From: Gnetum montanum
Taxonomy: Eukaryota > Streptophyta > Gnetopsida > Gnetales > Gnetaceae
NCBI GenBank assembly: GCA_015680685.1
Contig: MNCI01035712.1
Span: forward strand, 124,001 to 188,000
DNA length: 64,000 nucleotides
Reading direction: 5' to 3'
Part shown: positions 32,431 through 43,993 of the stretch, in pieces
Position numbering within the stretch: the first letter of the stretch is position 1
How the letters are laid out: every line of letters starts with the position of its first letter
Notes under the pieces: generated by a model
Told to the model about the DNA's origin: nothing
Database searches by the model: none
What the model saw: only the letters and a program-made list of their open reading frames with translations
Made by a program: the position numbers and the translations under genes

Positions 32431-33520
32431 TATGGATGGCCATCTCCCGCATAACTGAGTTAGGAGGAGAAGACCAAAAAAATAGAGTGTGCTTGCTTAT
32501 GCTTTGAGGTGTTAGAGTTGCTAGTTACTTTGGGTTCTAGGAATGGCTTAAAATTGGATGTTGATCAACAGACATTTTTCAAGGCATAATGGATGGTAAA
32601 TAATCATGACATTGGAAGAAAAAGTTCCATGAATGATGTAAGATCCTTCCCATAGCATTTGAAACTTAGTGCCATGTGGTACCTGCATGGGATTCTAGTA
32701 AATGACATTTAACTCTTCTTATCCATGCATCATGACATAGTTTAGAGCATGTCCTATGCACTTCATTCATCATTAGGGCTACTTGTTAGTTCTCATCTAG
32801 CACATGTAGTGACATTAGGTGCTCCTTTTCTGCTAAATTGATGTCAAGGTTAAGCTCATAGGAGGTTTATAGTATTTGTAGCTCATCTTGAATTGAAAAT
32901 GTTGGAAATTTTTCATACACTAGCTCATAAGAAGAGTGATCATAGTTGATTTTTGTACTAAAGTCCTTCTTGTATCTATTAATAGAATCCTAGTTATCTC
33001 ACTATTAGTAAGTAACCTCAACTTGTCCATTCACTTGGGATGATAAGGGGTTGTAATTTTATGTTGCACTTCTAAGTATTACATTAGTATTTTAAAATTA
33101 GACCATATAAAGTAAGTTTCATTATCTAAAATAAGTGCCCTTGGCACACCAAACTTATTTACCACTTATTGTTAAACAAAAATGTTGTAGTGGAAGATAA
33201 ATAGTCAAAGACAGCTACAGCTTCAGTCCATTTCATGTAGTAGTCAACAATGATGATGATCTAGGCCTTCCCATTTGACATGGAAGTGATGGGTCTAATG
33301 AAGTTAATGCCCTAGAGGTTGAAAGGCTCTAGTGGTTTGATCCACTGTTGAGCCCTTTTCATTTCCATATTCATTCTTCCATCTCTTTTGCAATGATCAC
33401 TCAAATAGGAAAATGGTAAGCATCTCTTAAGATTATTGGTCAAATGTACCCTACCATGAAAATCTTCATACCTGTCCTCCTTATGTAGTGGTCTCTGCAA
33501 GGATCTTCATGAGTTTCTTA
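32430..33520 (-). pseudogene. Integrase of element X
   Basis: The minus frame 33500-33312 ends RAQQWIKPLEPFNL, followed after a stop by GINFIRPITSMSNGKA and IIVDYYMKWTEAVAV near 33230: the start of the integrase core with the first catalytic Asp in the DYxTKWxEA box. The plus-strand relative has QQWIQPLEPFNI at the matching place. Integrase inserts the cDNA into the genome. Stops interrupt the frame and the C-terminal GPY/F segment is not readable. Confidence 0.75.
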
Positions 33521-33769
33521 GAGGATTTACGGTTGATTAGCATCAGGCACACACCATTGAACTAAGCCATCAAAAAAAATCTTATAAATGTTACCTTTGA
33601 TTTCCATATAGTGCTTGACTGGGTAAAGAAATTGTTGTTTCTTCTTGTTGTCCCATTCTACTAGAGTCTCCCAAGTGAGAAGATCGAAGAGGAATTCATT
33701 ATAGTAATTGGTATCATTAGGTCTTTGAAATTCATTGGATTTAGCAAAGAGGATTTCATTTGAAAATTA

Positions 33770-34230
33770 GTTAGATAAGAGCTCCTCATTCCTTTTACAA
33801 TCCCATCTTAATCGAGATAAATGATCAACAACTATGTTCTCAGTTCCTTTCCTATCCACCATGGTCAAGTTGAATTCCTATAAGAAAACTAACCACCATA
33901 TGACATGGGGGCTCACAATTTTCTTATTCATTAAGAAATAAATGACATTATGATCAATGTGTATAAAAATTTGATATCTAGGCATATGATCCTTAAATTT
34001 CTCTAAGGCATACACCACTACCATGAGCTCCTTTTCAATGGTGGTGTAATTTAGTTGTGCATCAACAATGCTTCTGCTTGCACAATGGATATAGTATGAA
34101 CATCTCTAGTCATCCAATTATGTAAGCACCACTACCAATGCATAGTTTGATGTATTTGTCATTATGTGAAATGATCTAGACCAATCTGGTGAGTTGCTAA
34201 AATGCTTGCTCACATTCCTTGGTCCAGTCG
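33770..34230 (-). pseudogene. RNase H domain of element X
   Basis: The minus strand reads AQLNYTTIEKELMVVVYALE, FIHIDHNVIYFLMNK and ENIVVDHLSRL in order, the conserved core of Ty3/gypsy RNase H (TxxEKE, HTDH-like, ADxLSR). The same order is at 49500-49760 on + in the other element. Confidence 0.8.
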
Positions 34231-34399
34231 AAAGCTACATCTTTCTTTTTAGCTCCACCGATGGTTTGGTAATTTTGGAGAAGTTTGCAATGAAGTGCTT
34301 ATAGTAACTAATGTGACCAAGAAATAACCTCACATCTTTTATCATTTTGGATTAATTGGTAATTTCTTGAATGACTTGTACTTTTTCTAAATCCATCTT

Positions 34400-35000
34400 G
34401 ATCCCTTTTTTTGAAATTCAATGCCCCAAGACTATGTTCTCTTAGACCATCAAATGGATTTTTTTCTAATTTATCCTTAATTTTATCTTTAAAAAATGCT
34501 TTAGCACTTGCTTAAGATGGTCCAAGGCTTGCTTAAAACTGGTACCATAGGTGAAGAAGTCATCCATGAATACTTCCACACCACTACCAATTGTTGTTAA
34601 AATATGCTAAGCACTAGACGTTGGAAAGTTGTAGGAGCATTATAAAGGTCATTTTATTTTGGCTTAATCTTCTAGTGCTACTTGGATTTGATTATAGCCA
34701 CTATAACCATCCAGAAAACTGTAGTAGTTATGCCCTACAATGGTATCTAGGACCTAGTCCACAAATGACAATGGAAAATAATCTTTGAAGGTTGCCATGT
34801 TCAATAGCTTGAAGTCTATGTAGACTCTTCATTTTCCTCCTTTCTTTGATACAATTATGAGTGGGCTAATCCACTCACTGTCTACAATAGGATAAATGAA
34901 CTTTTCCTTAAGAAGTTGTTCCACTTCTTCCTTAATAACTTGCTTAAGTTTTGGATTCAACCTTCTTTGTAGTTGCCTCTTTGGCTTGATGAAGGAGTCT
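34400..35000 (-). pseudogene. Reverse transcriptase of element X
   Basis: On the minus strand, NPKLKQVIKEEVEQLLKE near 34950, SPLIIVSKKGGK, IDFKLLNMATFKDYFPL, YYSFLDGYSGYNQIQVAL, VEVFMDDFFTYGTSFKQAL (FMDD active site near 34560) and ENIVLGH follow in order. This is an Athila/Tat-like RT. A stop replaces Trp in the KxxWR segment, and more stops follow. The catalytic DD pair is intact. Confidence 0.85.
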
Positions 35001-35059
35001 GTGTAAATTTAATGTTAGCATATCCATGGATCTATCCCTATTTGCTCATGATATGACCA

Positions 35060-35705
35060 AACAAAGGTTTTTGACCATTTTTTACCACTTTTAGCAACCT
35101 GCTTTTTTGTTCTTAGGTGAGATTGACATTGATAATTACCAGCTTGTCATTGTCAAGAAAACCATACTCTAGAGTTTTTGGTAAAGTCTTGAGTTCAAGG
35201 GACTCATTCTTAAAATGATTAGGTATTTTCAACTCTTCCCAATCCATCTTAGTCTGTGCATGGGAGAGTTGGTTATGTGTGACATCCCATTCCCAGATGT
35301 TGTAAAAATATGATTACTTAATTTATCACTTTCATCGTTTTCTTAAATAATATAATGGAAAATCATAAATACTTAATAAATGAATTAACTAGTAAATGAA
35401 TAATTGGTACTATGAAATAAAAAAAGGTAAATATAGAAATTTTATTAAGAGGAGAGAGTATTATAATGCCCTCTGAGTTATCTTCCTATGTCACTTAAGC
35501 CTTACAGGCAATTTGGCACTGCCACCATGGTTAGGTTATCCAGCCAAAGAGGTGATCAGTCCCTTCTTGTCTTACTTCACTTGGATCATGTCACTTGCCT
35601 TTCTTGTCTCTGCAACTCCATGCCTAGCATGATCTCTAAACCTAACCTTAAATGACATAGGTCAAACCCTTTTCCAAGGGATACATGAATAATCATAACT
35701 TCTCA
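35060..35705. repeat. Left arm of a 646-bp inverted repeat
   Basis: It is the exact reverse complement, without indels at the points I checked, of 36173-36818 (position pairs sum to 71878). It ends at the N at 35706. It includes part of the protease-RT linker and most of the 510-bp solo LTR. An artefact is likely. Confidence 0.9.
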
Positions 35706-35739
35706 NGGATATCTCTATTATCATGGAAAGGGCTTGGCT

Positions 35740-36090
35740 TAGTTTGATTAATTTCAAGATGGGGATTAAATATTTTTCCTTAGAAATCTCTAAGGAAAAA
35801 AAATTTAGAAAAATAAAGAAGAAGCAAGTTCCATGCATTGCATACAACAACACAGGGTGCCATTGCATGAAAAGTATATGAGCCATGCAAAATACATCTC
35901 TCACAACATGAAATAAGTGTGATGAGGTGTCATATGTTCAAAGGTGCTTATATGCAGCAACCAAAAAATAGGAAGGTGTCTAGTCACTAACAACAAATAT
36001 CATATCTAATTCAAAAATAGTCATTGAACTAGCAGAGAGCCTCAAAAGTACTTATGTTAATAATACGAGTGAAATAGAGTAGATCCATAA
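35740..36090 (+). pseudogene. Protease-to-RT linker of element X (on a contig in reverse orientation)
   Basis: On + it reads YFSLEISKEKKFRKIKKKQV and PCIAYNNTGCHC, matching LSLEISKENTFGKIKKKKAP and PCIPYSDTGCNC just after the protease of the plus-strand element (47890-47985). All other X parts are on the minus strand, so this piece is probably flipped by a wrong contig orientation. Confidence 0.75.
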
Positions 36091-36600
36091 TGTAACATCC
36101 CATTCCTTGTTAAGGGTGGAAATAATTGTAAACAATGTAATTAATGTTCAAAAATGAAGGGAAATATTATTATGAGAAGTTATGATTATTCATGTATCCC
36201 TTGGAAAAGGGTTTGACCTATGTCATTTAAGGTTAGGTTTAGAGATCATGCTAGGCATGGAGTTGCAGAGACAAGAAAGGCAAGTGACATGATCCAAGTG
36301 AAGTAAGACAAGAAGGGACTGATCACCTCTTTGGCTGGATAACCTAACCATGGTGGCAGTGCCAAATTGCCTGTAAGGCTTAAGTGACATAGGAAGATAA
36401 CTCAGAGGGCATTATAATACTCTCTCCTCTTAATAAAATTTCTATATTTACCTTTTTTTATTTCATAGTACCAATTATTCATTTACTAGTTAATTCATTT
36501 ATTAAGTATTTATGATTTTCCATTATATTATTTAAGAAAACGATGAAAGTGATAAATTAAGTAATCATATTTTTACAACATCTGGGAATGGGATGTCACA
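36091..36600. mobile_element. Solo LTR (510 bp) inserted in element X
   Basis: It starts TGTAACATCCCATTCC and ends GGGAATGGGATGTCACA, so it has TG...CA ends in a 16-bp imperfect inverted repeat. Flanks are CATAA at 36086-36090 and CATAA at 36601-36605, a 5-bp target duplication. It contains no coding capacity. A relative lies at 17215-17727. Confidence 0.85.
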
Positions 36601-36818
36601 CATAACCAACTCTCCCATGCACAGACTAAGATGGATTGGGAAGAGTTGAAAATACCTAATCATTTTAAGAATGAGTCCCTTGAACTCAAGACTTTACCAA
36701 AAACTCTAGAGTATGGTTTTCTTGACAATGACAAGCTGGTAATTATCAATGTCAATCTCACCTAAGAACAAAAAAGCAGGTTGCTAAAAGTGGTAAAAAA
36801 TGGTCAAAAACCTTTGTT
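36173..36818. repeat. Right arm of the 646-bp inverted repeat
   Basis: It is the reverse complement of 35060-35705 and is bounded on the right by the N at 36819. The spacer between the arms (35706-36172) is unique. Confidence 0.9.
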
Positions 36819-36819
36819 N

Positions 36820-37450
36820 CTACTCCTAAATTTGAGGTGCTTCACTCGGATAATACGATGTTTGGTGGAACTACTACCTGTAATTTCCTTGTGGGTAAGG
36901 AAATCTTCTAGGTGTTTTTTTCTTTGCAAAATTTTGGTTTAAGGCATACACCCTAGATTCCTATAGATGTGATAACACAGGAAAAAATCCTTTGGAATGT
37001 TTGTATTGGAAAATATCACATCCATCATCATCCATTTCTAAATTTGTAACCTCATTGGCAACTAAAGCCTTACCTTTTTGTTGATGATAAATCCTTTCTA
37101 TGTCTTTCTTTCTCCTTCTATCTTAATCATTACTTTCCTACTTTGTCTTCTCCTCTAAAACTTTAAGAGTAGTTTGGAACTTCTCATCTAAGGAGTCATA
37201 CATTTTATCTACCTTGGTAGATATTTTAGTAACATATTTTTGTATCAATAAGATCTTCCTTTGCATCACTTTATCTAGTGGTGCCTCCTCCTTTGAATCA
37301 CAAAAATGTACCTCCCTCTTACAAATGAATGGGATCCCTATTGTATTTCTCTATACTTTCACGTTTTCTTAGCTCCCCCTCTTTTTTTTTGCCATCTATT
37401 CAATCAACTTTTGAATAAGATGGGCTCACATTTCCAAAAGTCTCTCTTGG
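36820..37450 (-). pseudogene. Element X gag/protease region, minus strand
   Basis: This lies between a contig join (N at 36819) and the gag core. Minus frames with stops are present but no DSG protease box was recognised. Some words near 37000-37200 read as charged gag-tail sequence. Confidence 0.4.
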
Positions 37451-38700
37451 CCATAAACCCTAAGAGTTTCTTTAGGTTTTTTTGAAGCCCATCTATAATA
37501 TAGTAAAGCTACTCCCTTTGAGAGAATCCATGGCCTAAGCATTGATGCAAGAGAGAGTAGTACATGCCCAAGGCTACATCTAAGGATTCATGATTTCTTT
37601 ATTTCCATAATTGAATTTTCTTCCTCAAGTTGGACACTTGGGAGTACATTTGGTACTTTTCGTTGAATAGCTGTAACATGGTTCTCCACCTGCGAATTGA
37701 TTTTAGTTCCAAGGATTGGTACCAACTTTCTACTTCCTTGATGAGTATCCTCTAGAGTAGTTTGAGGTTTTTTTATTCATTTTCAATTTTTTTAAGGCAC
37801 AGGCATCATGGAAAGCTTGCAAATGATGTTGGGGACATTGTTCAAATTCAACTATTTAATCCTGCTATCCTTTTAGTGCCTAGTGGGAATTAAATTGCTT
37901 TTAAAATTTTAAGCATGTTTCCAATAGCCAGCAATGATCCATTGTAGCCATTACATTCATGGTGGTCCCTTATCCTAGCCATGTTATATATGATGACTCC
38001 TACTATGCCTTCATTGTTGGTGATGCTCCAGTTCCCCTTCCTCTTGTGGTTGTCTATGCTCCTAGCTTCTATTGCTACATTGTGATCTTTGATCATCTTC
38101 ATCTCATCTCAATCCTGACCACACATTCTTCTGTCTTATCCATAACTCCTCAAATTATACTTTGATGATGAGAAGGATGGTAAAGGTGAAGGACTAGGAG
38201 AATGATGCCTACTAGTTCTTCTCTTATGGTCCCTTTCTCATTCTCTTTCCTTGTATTTTTCTTTTTCTTTTTCTTTAGATGAATGACTATGAGACCTTTT
38301 CTTTGATGTTCTTTGGGCCTTGTACTCCATCCTTCCCTCACCTTGGTTGTTGTCTAATGTGGATTACAACCATTGGTAAAGAGTGTCATCCTCAATAAAA
38401 NTCTCAAAGGCACACTTAATACATATTACTAATATGGCTTTTGCTCATAGGAATGAATCTGCACCATGCACCGATGAATCTAATCAACAACAAGATAGGA
38501 CTTAAAAGACTACCGATGAGAAGCCTCAATAGCTAGGGGTGATTTATGCCCATTTGGATCCTTATTATCTAGACTTCATCTTCATCCTCCATCATGATGA
38601 GCAGTTACACTAGAGATATGTGTGAGGTAGCATTATGCTAAATCTCAATTGATCTATTCTTGCCATGTGCATGACCCAATTAATTAGACTAGACATTGAA
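37450..38700 (-). pseudogene. Gag of element X
   Basis: The minus frame near 37560-37400 reads YYSLLHQCLGHGFSQREQLYY, then IIDGLQKNLKKLLGFMA, corresponding to YYALLNNYPSHVFFEERLMY and IMDGLYNETRETLGMYA in the gag at 59829-60212. The core is therefore the same retrotransposon Gag. It is broken by stops. The frame at 37890-38102 is a neighbouring part of the same decayed gag. Confidence 0.65.
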
Positions 38701-39164
38701 GTAGTAAGGCCTAAGTATGAGACAATGGATTAAGTGCTTAGGGACTATCAACCTACAGAAGCATATCTCTAGAAAGACAAATGCATTAAGGCATGCTATA
38801 AAGCCTCCAAGGGCAAAGGTATCCCAACACCATCATTTTTGCATTTTCCAAAGAAGGGAAATGATTTCTTCTCAAGGTTTTATTAGTACACAAATTCTCC
38901 TCCATTTCTTAAGAAGGAAACCCTTTCCCAAAGATTATAGTTAACCTTGGAGAACTTTGGTGAGGTGAGGACAGAGTTCAAGGGTCAAATAACTTCAAAA
39001 GACAAGGCTCATAGTTGTTCATCCTATTTCTATGACTGCAAAAAGAGGACCTTGATCTTTTCTTAAGTCTATCTCAAAATACAGATTCCCNATTATGTTT
39101 CCCTTACAACAATTTTTTATGAATTCATTAGTTAATAATATTTAGCACACTTAGCTAAACTAAG
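38701..39164 (-). other. Leader of element X
   Basis: This lies between gag and the PBS on the minus strand. It contains the N at 39091. No gene is visible; the + frame at 38717-38944 is incidental. Confidence 0.45.
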
Positions 39165-39183
39165 TCCCCAGAAATGACACCAA
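39165..39183 (-). other. Primer-binding site of element X
   Basis: The minus strand reads TTGGTGTCATTTCTGGGGA directly after the LTR end, a decayed relative of the tRNA-Asp-type site in the plus-strand element at 44820. Confidence 0.7.
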
Positions 39184-40061
39184 TGATAAATGAGAGGTAC
39201 CTCTTATGCCCAACCATATAAATCACAAATGTTCACTAGTGATCCAGTCGAATTTCATAGAGTTAGTTATCTAAGTTGTTGATATTTTTAAATAGTGAAT
39301 TGAGTAGTTGCAAGTTGTTGTCTTTTGAATCCATACTTGTGTTTTAATTGTACGTATGGTTAAGTATTGTTAAAGCATAGGATATTTATTTTTATGATTA
39401 TTTTCTCCTAATTGCTAGGTGATTAAATGAAATTTTAATGATTAAATCATTTAAGTAATCAAATATATCATTAACTAATTATCCTAACGTGGAGTATCTA
39501 TTCCCATTTACTGTACATATCCTAAACTATATTAGTGTTATTAGGTTACTAAGTGTATACTACTAGGAATACCAAATATCCACTACTACGATTACTAAGC
39601 ATTAATACATTATGCTTAAAATGGTCATCCTCATGTGCTTATAAATAATGACATTAATTAATTAATTAAGAACATGAATGTAATGTGCATATAATGTAAA
39701 GTACTGAAAAGAACCAAGAAACTAGTCTAAGTATTGCAATGGATGTAAGAAATCTTGATTTTATTCTTGATTATCCCAATGTGTTCAAGTACATGAGCAC
39801 TCAAATAAAACTTTGTATAATCTCATATATCCATGCTACGAGAACTTAGAGGGAAAATATTCTAACCTCAAGGGAAGAAACTGTAAGATTTCAACTAACT
39901 CTACAATTGAAAGGTGCTATAAATGTGAGGGGTATACATATTTATGTAAGCAATGACTACGTCAATGTCGACATATTTGTGTCAACACATCTTAGCATGC
40001 ATTAATGGGGTTGCATCAATAGGCATGCATTGGCACTTCCTATCTTATTAATGTTTCATCA
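39184..40061 (-). mobile_element. LTR (5' LTR of element X)
   Basis: It begins TGATAAATGAGAGGTACC and ends ATGTTTCATCA, 878 bp. It belongs to the same subfamily as 20969-22112, with the same order of words and the same TGCATTAATGGGG-type motifs at the U3 end. The PBS on its left shows it is the 5' LTR of a minus-strand element whose gag and pol lie at 32.4-39.1 kb. Confidence 0.8.
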
Positions 40062-41287
40062 CCATCACATAACTAGGGAAAGTTAATCTATCGATTTGGT
40101 TTGTAGAAGTGGTGGGGATGGGGTTCTATTAAGTTTAAAATTCAAAGTACATTATATATCCCTTCAATAACAAAGAAGCTCAAAAAACAAAAATGAAAAG
40201 GAAAAGCCCATCCCTTCAATAACAAAGAAGCTCCAAAAATAGCAACGAAAAGGAAAGGTCTAATAGGTTTAAGGATTCACTTGCAAGTGTTTATCCTTCT
40301 AACCAATCCTCAAAGGCTTCCCTTGTGTGGTAGGAAAATGATTGCCTTGGCTTTGTTCAGAATTCCTTTTTTGTTTTCAGTTACTAAATACTTATTAACA
40401 ACCACAAAGAGTAAAGAAAAAATACAAGCAACAATGGTAATTCAAGATTTCATCTTATGTGAGTGAAAAATAATAATAGGCTACTAAAGAAGAAGCAATG
40501 CAATTGGAACAAACAATGTATAAAAGTAGTCTTTTGGGTAGACATAACTTGGGACGTCCATGTCACATAAGCTAGGTTCAATTAGCACATGTGTCATATC
40601 ATGTTTTTTGAAAAATACAAAGGATGTAGCCAAAGACACTACAACATTTCATGGCTGGTATGTCATATGACTCTACCCCCACACATGGAGAGTTTACTAC
40701 CAAGTGAGGTTATACAATAATTTCCATAAGTTCATTGTAAAGAAATTCTTTTAGTGCACTCATGCCCCTTGCACATGGAAAGTTAACATGCTCTCAACTA
40801 CTAAATGAGCTTGTATGATAAGTTCACCATACAAAATTCATAGTTCACCTAATAGTTCATGGGTATGAGCTTACTAGCCAATATTCATGTTGAGCTCTCT
40901 ACCGTTTAGAAATAGTTTTTATTTAACTTTGTTGAAAATAATAAATTTTGTGGTCTTAACATGCTCCATGTCACATAAGGTCAACCAGACAAAGCTCATG
41001 TGAATTCTCCATGTGCATACTACCAAGATCTGAGTTTGATGTAACTACCACATCAGAGTTCATATAGGATAGAACTCAGCTCAGATGAGCTGAACATGTG
41101 CAAGGGGCATCAATAAGTTTACTAACCACTATTCATACCCTTAAAATTTTTTTTATTTGACTTTAGTGAATTTTTTAAATTTTGTAGTCCAAAAAAGCTC
41201 TCTCGTGTGAATTCTCCATGTGCATACTAAGATTTGAGTTTGAGATGACTACAGTATCAAACTTCATACAAGACAAAACTTAGCTTA
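40062..41287. other. Intergenic DNA with small tandem duplications
   Basis: TCCCTTCAATAACAAAGAAG occurs at 40159 and 40211 (52-bp period). A longer imperfect direct repeat (TGTGAATTCTCCATGTGCAT) occurs near 41000 and 41208 with about 90 bp of similar sequence after each. No gene is recognised. Confidence 0.6.
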
Positions 41288-42390
41288 CATGGCATCAATT
41301 TTCACTTCCTCCTCCTGCATATTGAATGCCTTCAACGGCTATTCTTAGCCACTCTCCCTGTTCTTGCTTGCCATCTCCCATGCTGTTGGGTTTGCTCAAA
41401 AGTCTCAATGAATTTTCTGAGAATTACCTGTTTACTATTCACTCAATTTGCAGTTGATCTTTTTTGTAACATTTTTGGCAGTGGTAGAAACTTCTAATGT
41501 AATGATGCCAAACAGTGAAGGAAGGTTACCCAGCTGCACTGAGAGCCTGCCAGTCTCATGGTTAAGCTCAATGTCCGCAGCTACAAGTCCTGTTGACATC
41601 CACAGTGTTACTGGAATCATGAGTATATTTGGGAGTCCAGATCCCAAAAATTTCAGCAACAGCAGCAGCAATGTTGAAGTGTTTAGATTGAAACCAAAAA
41701 AATCTTGTAGCTGAAGGGTCTCTTTGCCCGACGATGAGCCATTGTGGATTATGCTCTGAGTTCTAACTATCCACAATGTTGGGTGAGCCCGCCTCTTATG
41801 CGACTGTAGACAAAGGTATGCATGCATCGACAAATATCAGGCTCTTAAAAATCTTTTAGTTTAGGAATTTCTAAATCAAATTTAAGTTCTATCAAACAAA
41901 AGTGAACAAGATGAAACAATCTCTTTATTAAAAAGAAATTTCTTCCATGTTGTCTAAAGCTCCCTTCCAATGAAGAGAAAGCAAAAACAACTTGTTAATC
42001 TACAATTTTGGATTTGTGTGAGGATCTGTAGCGCAGCTTGTGCGATTGATGTCAAGCTACATAAAAATAGACCACCTCAGTGGAACCAAATGCTAAAAAT
42101 CAGCATGGGGTTTGGCTGGACTCTTAGGTCTATTCTATTTTTTTGTCTCATGCTGACATTCTTCCTCGCAACGATAAACCCATAATTTCCAGTTTCAGTT
42201 TCCAGTTACAAAATTTCCCTCTCCAAACTTGGCATTCAAATGTAAGTGGGAATGTCCAAGTTAAACCTCTTTTGATCTCCCTTGACCTTTCTGACCTTCC
42301 CAGCCTAGCTGACCGAAACATTTTACGTGGCAAAGCTTGCACAAGGCATGTCATCATGTCTGTATGAATGAACTTTTGGAATTATAAAAG
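41288..42390. other. Possible low-copy island, no recognised gene
   Basis: This stretch is less A+T-rich and has overlapping open frames on both strands: - 41435-41833 (132 codons, with a hydrophobic LLLLLLKFLGSGLPNILMI segment) and + 41448-41714 (88 codons) directly after a pyrimidine-rich CAG at 41453. At 42143-42367 there are open frames on both strands. No family is recognised on either strand, and nothing here matches the repeats elsewhere in the window. It could be an exon, a promoter region or a remnant. Confidence 0.3.
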
Positions 42391-42549
42391 AAAAAATTCA
42401 TAGATATTGGAATTGTTTCTTTTTTTTTCTAGGTTAAGAGAAGATAATTCGAGACTAGTAGCATAATCTTTACTCATACAAGATAGATATTAGAATTGTT
42501 GCATGTTGATATTTCGTTTCATCATTTCTTTTGCCTTCATAGCAGATCC

Positions 42550-43330
42550 CATTTTGTTAAGACAATGCTAGGATGATGATGATGATGATGTCATCTTTAA
42601 TTCTCAATATTTTTCTGGTAAAATTGAAGCTTTTTTTTTTGCATTTGTATTTGTACTTCATTTTGCTACATCTCCAAAACTTTCTCTATAAAAAGTTTCC
42701 AAGCTTGTTCTAAATTTAATATTCCATCAATATTATGGATATCTCACTTTTGTAACTACAATCATCCTTCATGGAACCATCCCTCTTATCAAGATTTTTA
42801 GATGATTTCTCCTATGATCTTATTGTTATTTTTATTTCTTAAGTAAATATTAATAACTAATACATGTCTTTAGCTTCCAATGGCAAAAAATTAGCTTCTA
42901 ATAAAATTAATGCAGATGGAACTTGAGTTTTCACCTTGAATTCATCCAACAAGAACTATTTTTGAAAGTTTTCAATTTTTTTCCATGATTCTTGATCAAG
43001 ATCTATGTTCCACACCACACATCCATTAAAGCATTGTAGTTTGTACAATTGTTTGAAAAATATTTTTTCAAATTGTCAAAGTCTAAATATTATGATTACT
43101 ACATTTGTTCTTCATTGTATAGAAAGTCTTCCATCTATTTGTAACTCATTATGATAGATAATGTTTTCACTTATAATTTACAATGAGAATTGGCATGGGA
43201 TGAACTCTTGAATATTTATCTTTCTTGAATGAAATCGGTGCTCCAAGATTGTTAGTACACTTTATCTTTCTTGAATATCTTACAATTTCTTTTATATTTT
43301 ACTTTCTTTTTGTGTGAATTTTTCTCTTGT
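42550..43330 (-). pseudogene. LINE fragment (RT C-terminal region), minus strand
   Basis: The minus strand near 43010-42880 reads DQESWKKIENFQK, a stop, then FLLDEFKVKTQVPSALILLE and ANFLPLEA. This is the segment after the polymerase core in many plant non-LTR RTs and is the homologue of the 20040-20960 fragment. Upstream (to the right), NLGAPISFKKDK near 43240 fits the RT itself. It carries many stops. A short GAT repeat lies at 42573-42590. Confidence 0.65.
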
Positions 43331-43993
43331 TTTATAATAAAATGCTTTATTGCTAATAGGACATAGTGATGCTATAGCTATTTGCTAATGGTGGTTTGTA
43401 CTTAATGTTTTTGATTGCTAATGTTTAGTTTCTATTTTTGAATTTTGATGATTGATGACTAAGACAAAGTTTCTTTTTCATGGAATAGGCAATGTGTTCA
43501 CATCATCCACCCATCCACCAACTCTATGATCTTTTTGGTTTTGGAAGTATGAGGTTCCTTTTTCATTAATAAAACCTTAACGAACTTCGAACCTTGGTAG
43601 TTTCCAAACTTGAGAAAGATTTAAAGGTTTGAATAGGGTGTGACTTCAAGGGGATTCAAAGGTTTTTGTACCTCTCTACTTACTTGAGTGCATGTGTATT
43701 TTCATGGATTTCTTACTATTTCATGTAGACCAATAATAGGAAGTTGAATAAGTCTTTGCATGGTGTGGTTTCCATCCAAAAATCAATAAAAACATAAAAT
43801 TCAAAAAAAATGAATAATGGAAGTTTAAAGCACACCCCTTCAATAAATAATGGGCTACAAGCACTAGTTACGGGACTAGAAAGACATGTGACCCATGCTT
43901 GAAGGTCCCCTCTAACTAAGGCCCTTTCTCACTTTCTACTTCTCTTTTCTTCTCAATTAAGGAATGGTGGTTTTCTATGGGTGCATTCTTATG
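43330..43993 (+). mobile_element. Fragment of an older plus-strand element (P0), left part
   Basis: It is collinear with the post-integrase region 51360-51950 of the element that follows it (shared words GGGTGTGACTTCAAGGGGATT and GGGCTACAAGCACTAGTTA). The matching sequence resumes at 53925 after the inserted element. P0 is therefore an older relative into which P1 jumped. Its left end is truncated near 43330. Confidence 0.8.

Noticed and set aside
35060-36818. Giant hairpin or Helitron/foldback element with 646-bp arms
   Set aside because: Both arms end exactly at single-N contig joins, and reversing the contig restores a normal element, so an assembly error explains it better.
20969-40061. 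Claim that the two outer LTRs are certainly one 19-kb element
   Set aside because: Subfamily, orientation and PBS fit, but the five bases outside the two LTRs do not match, so the pairing is stated only as an inference.
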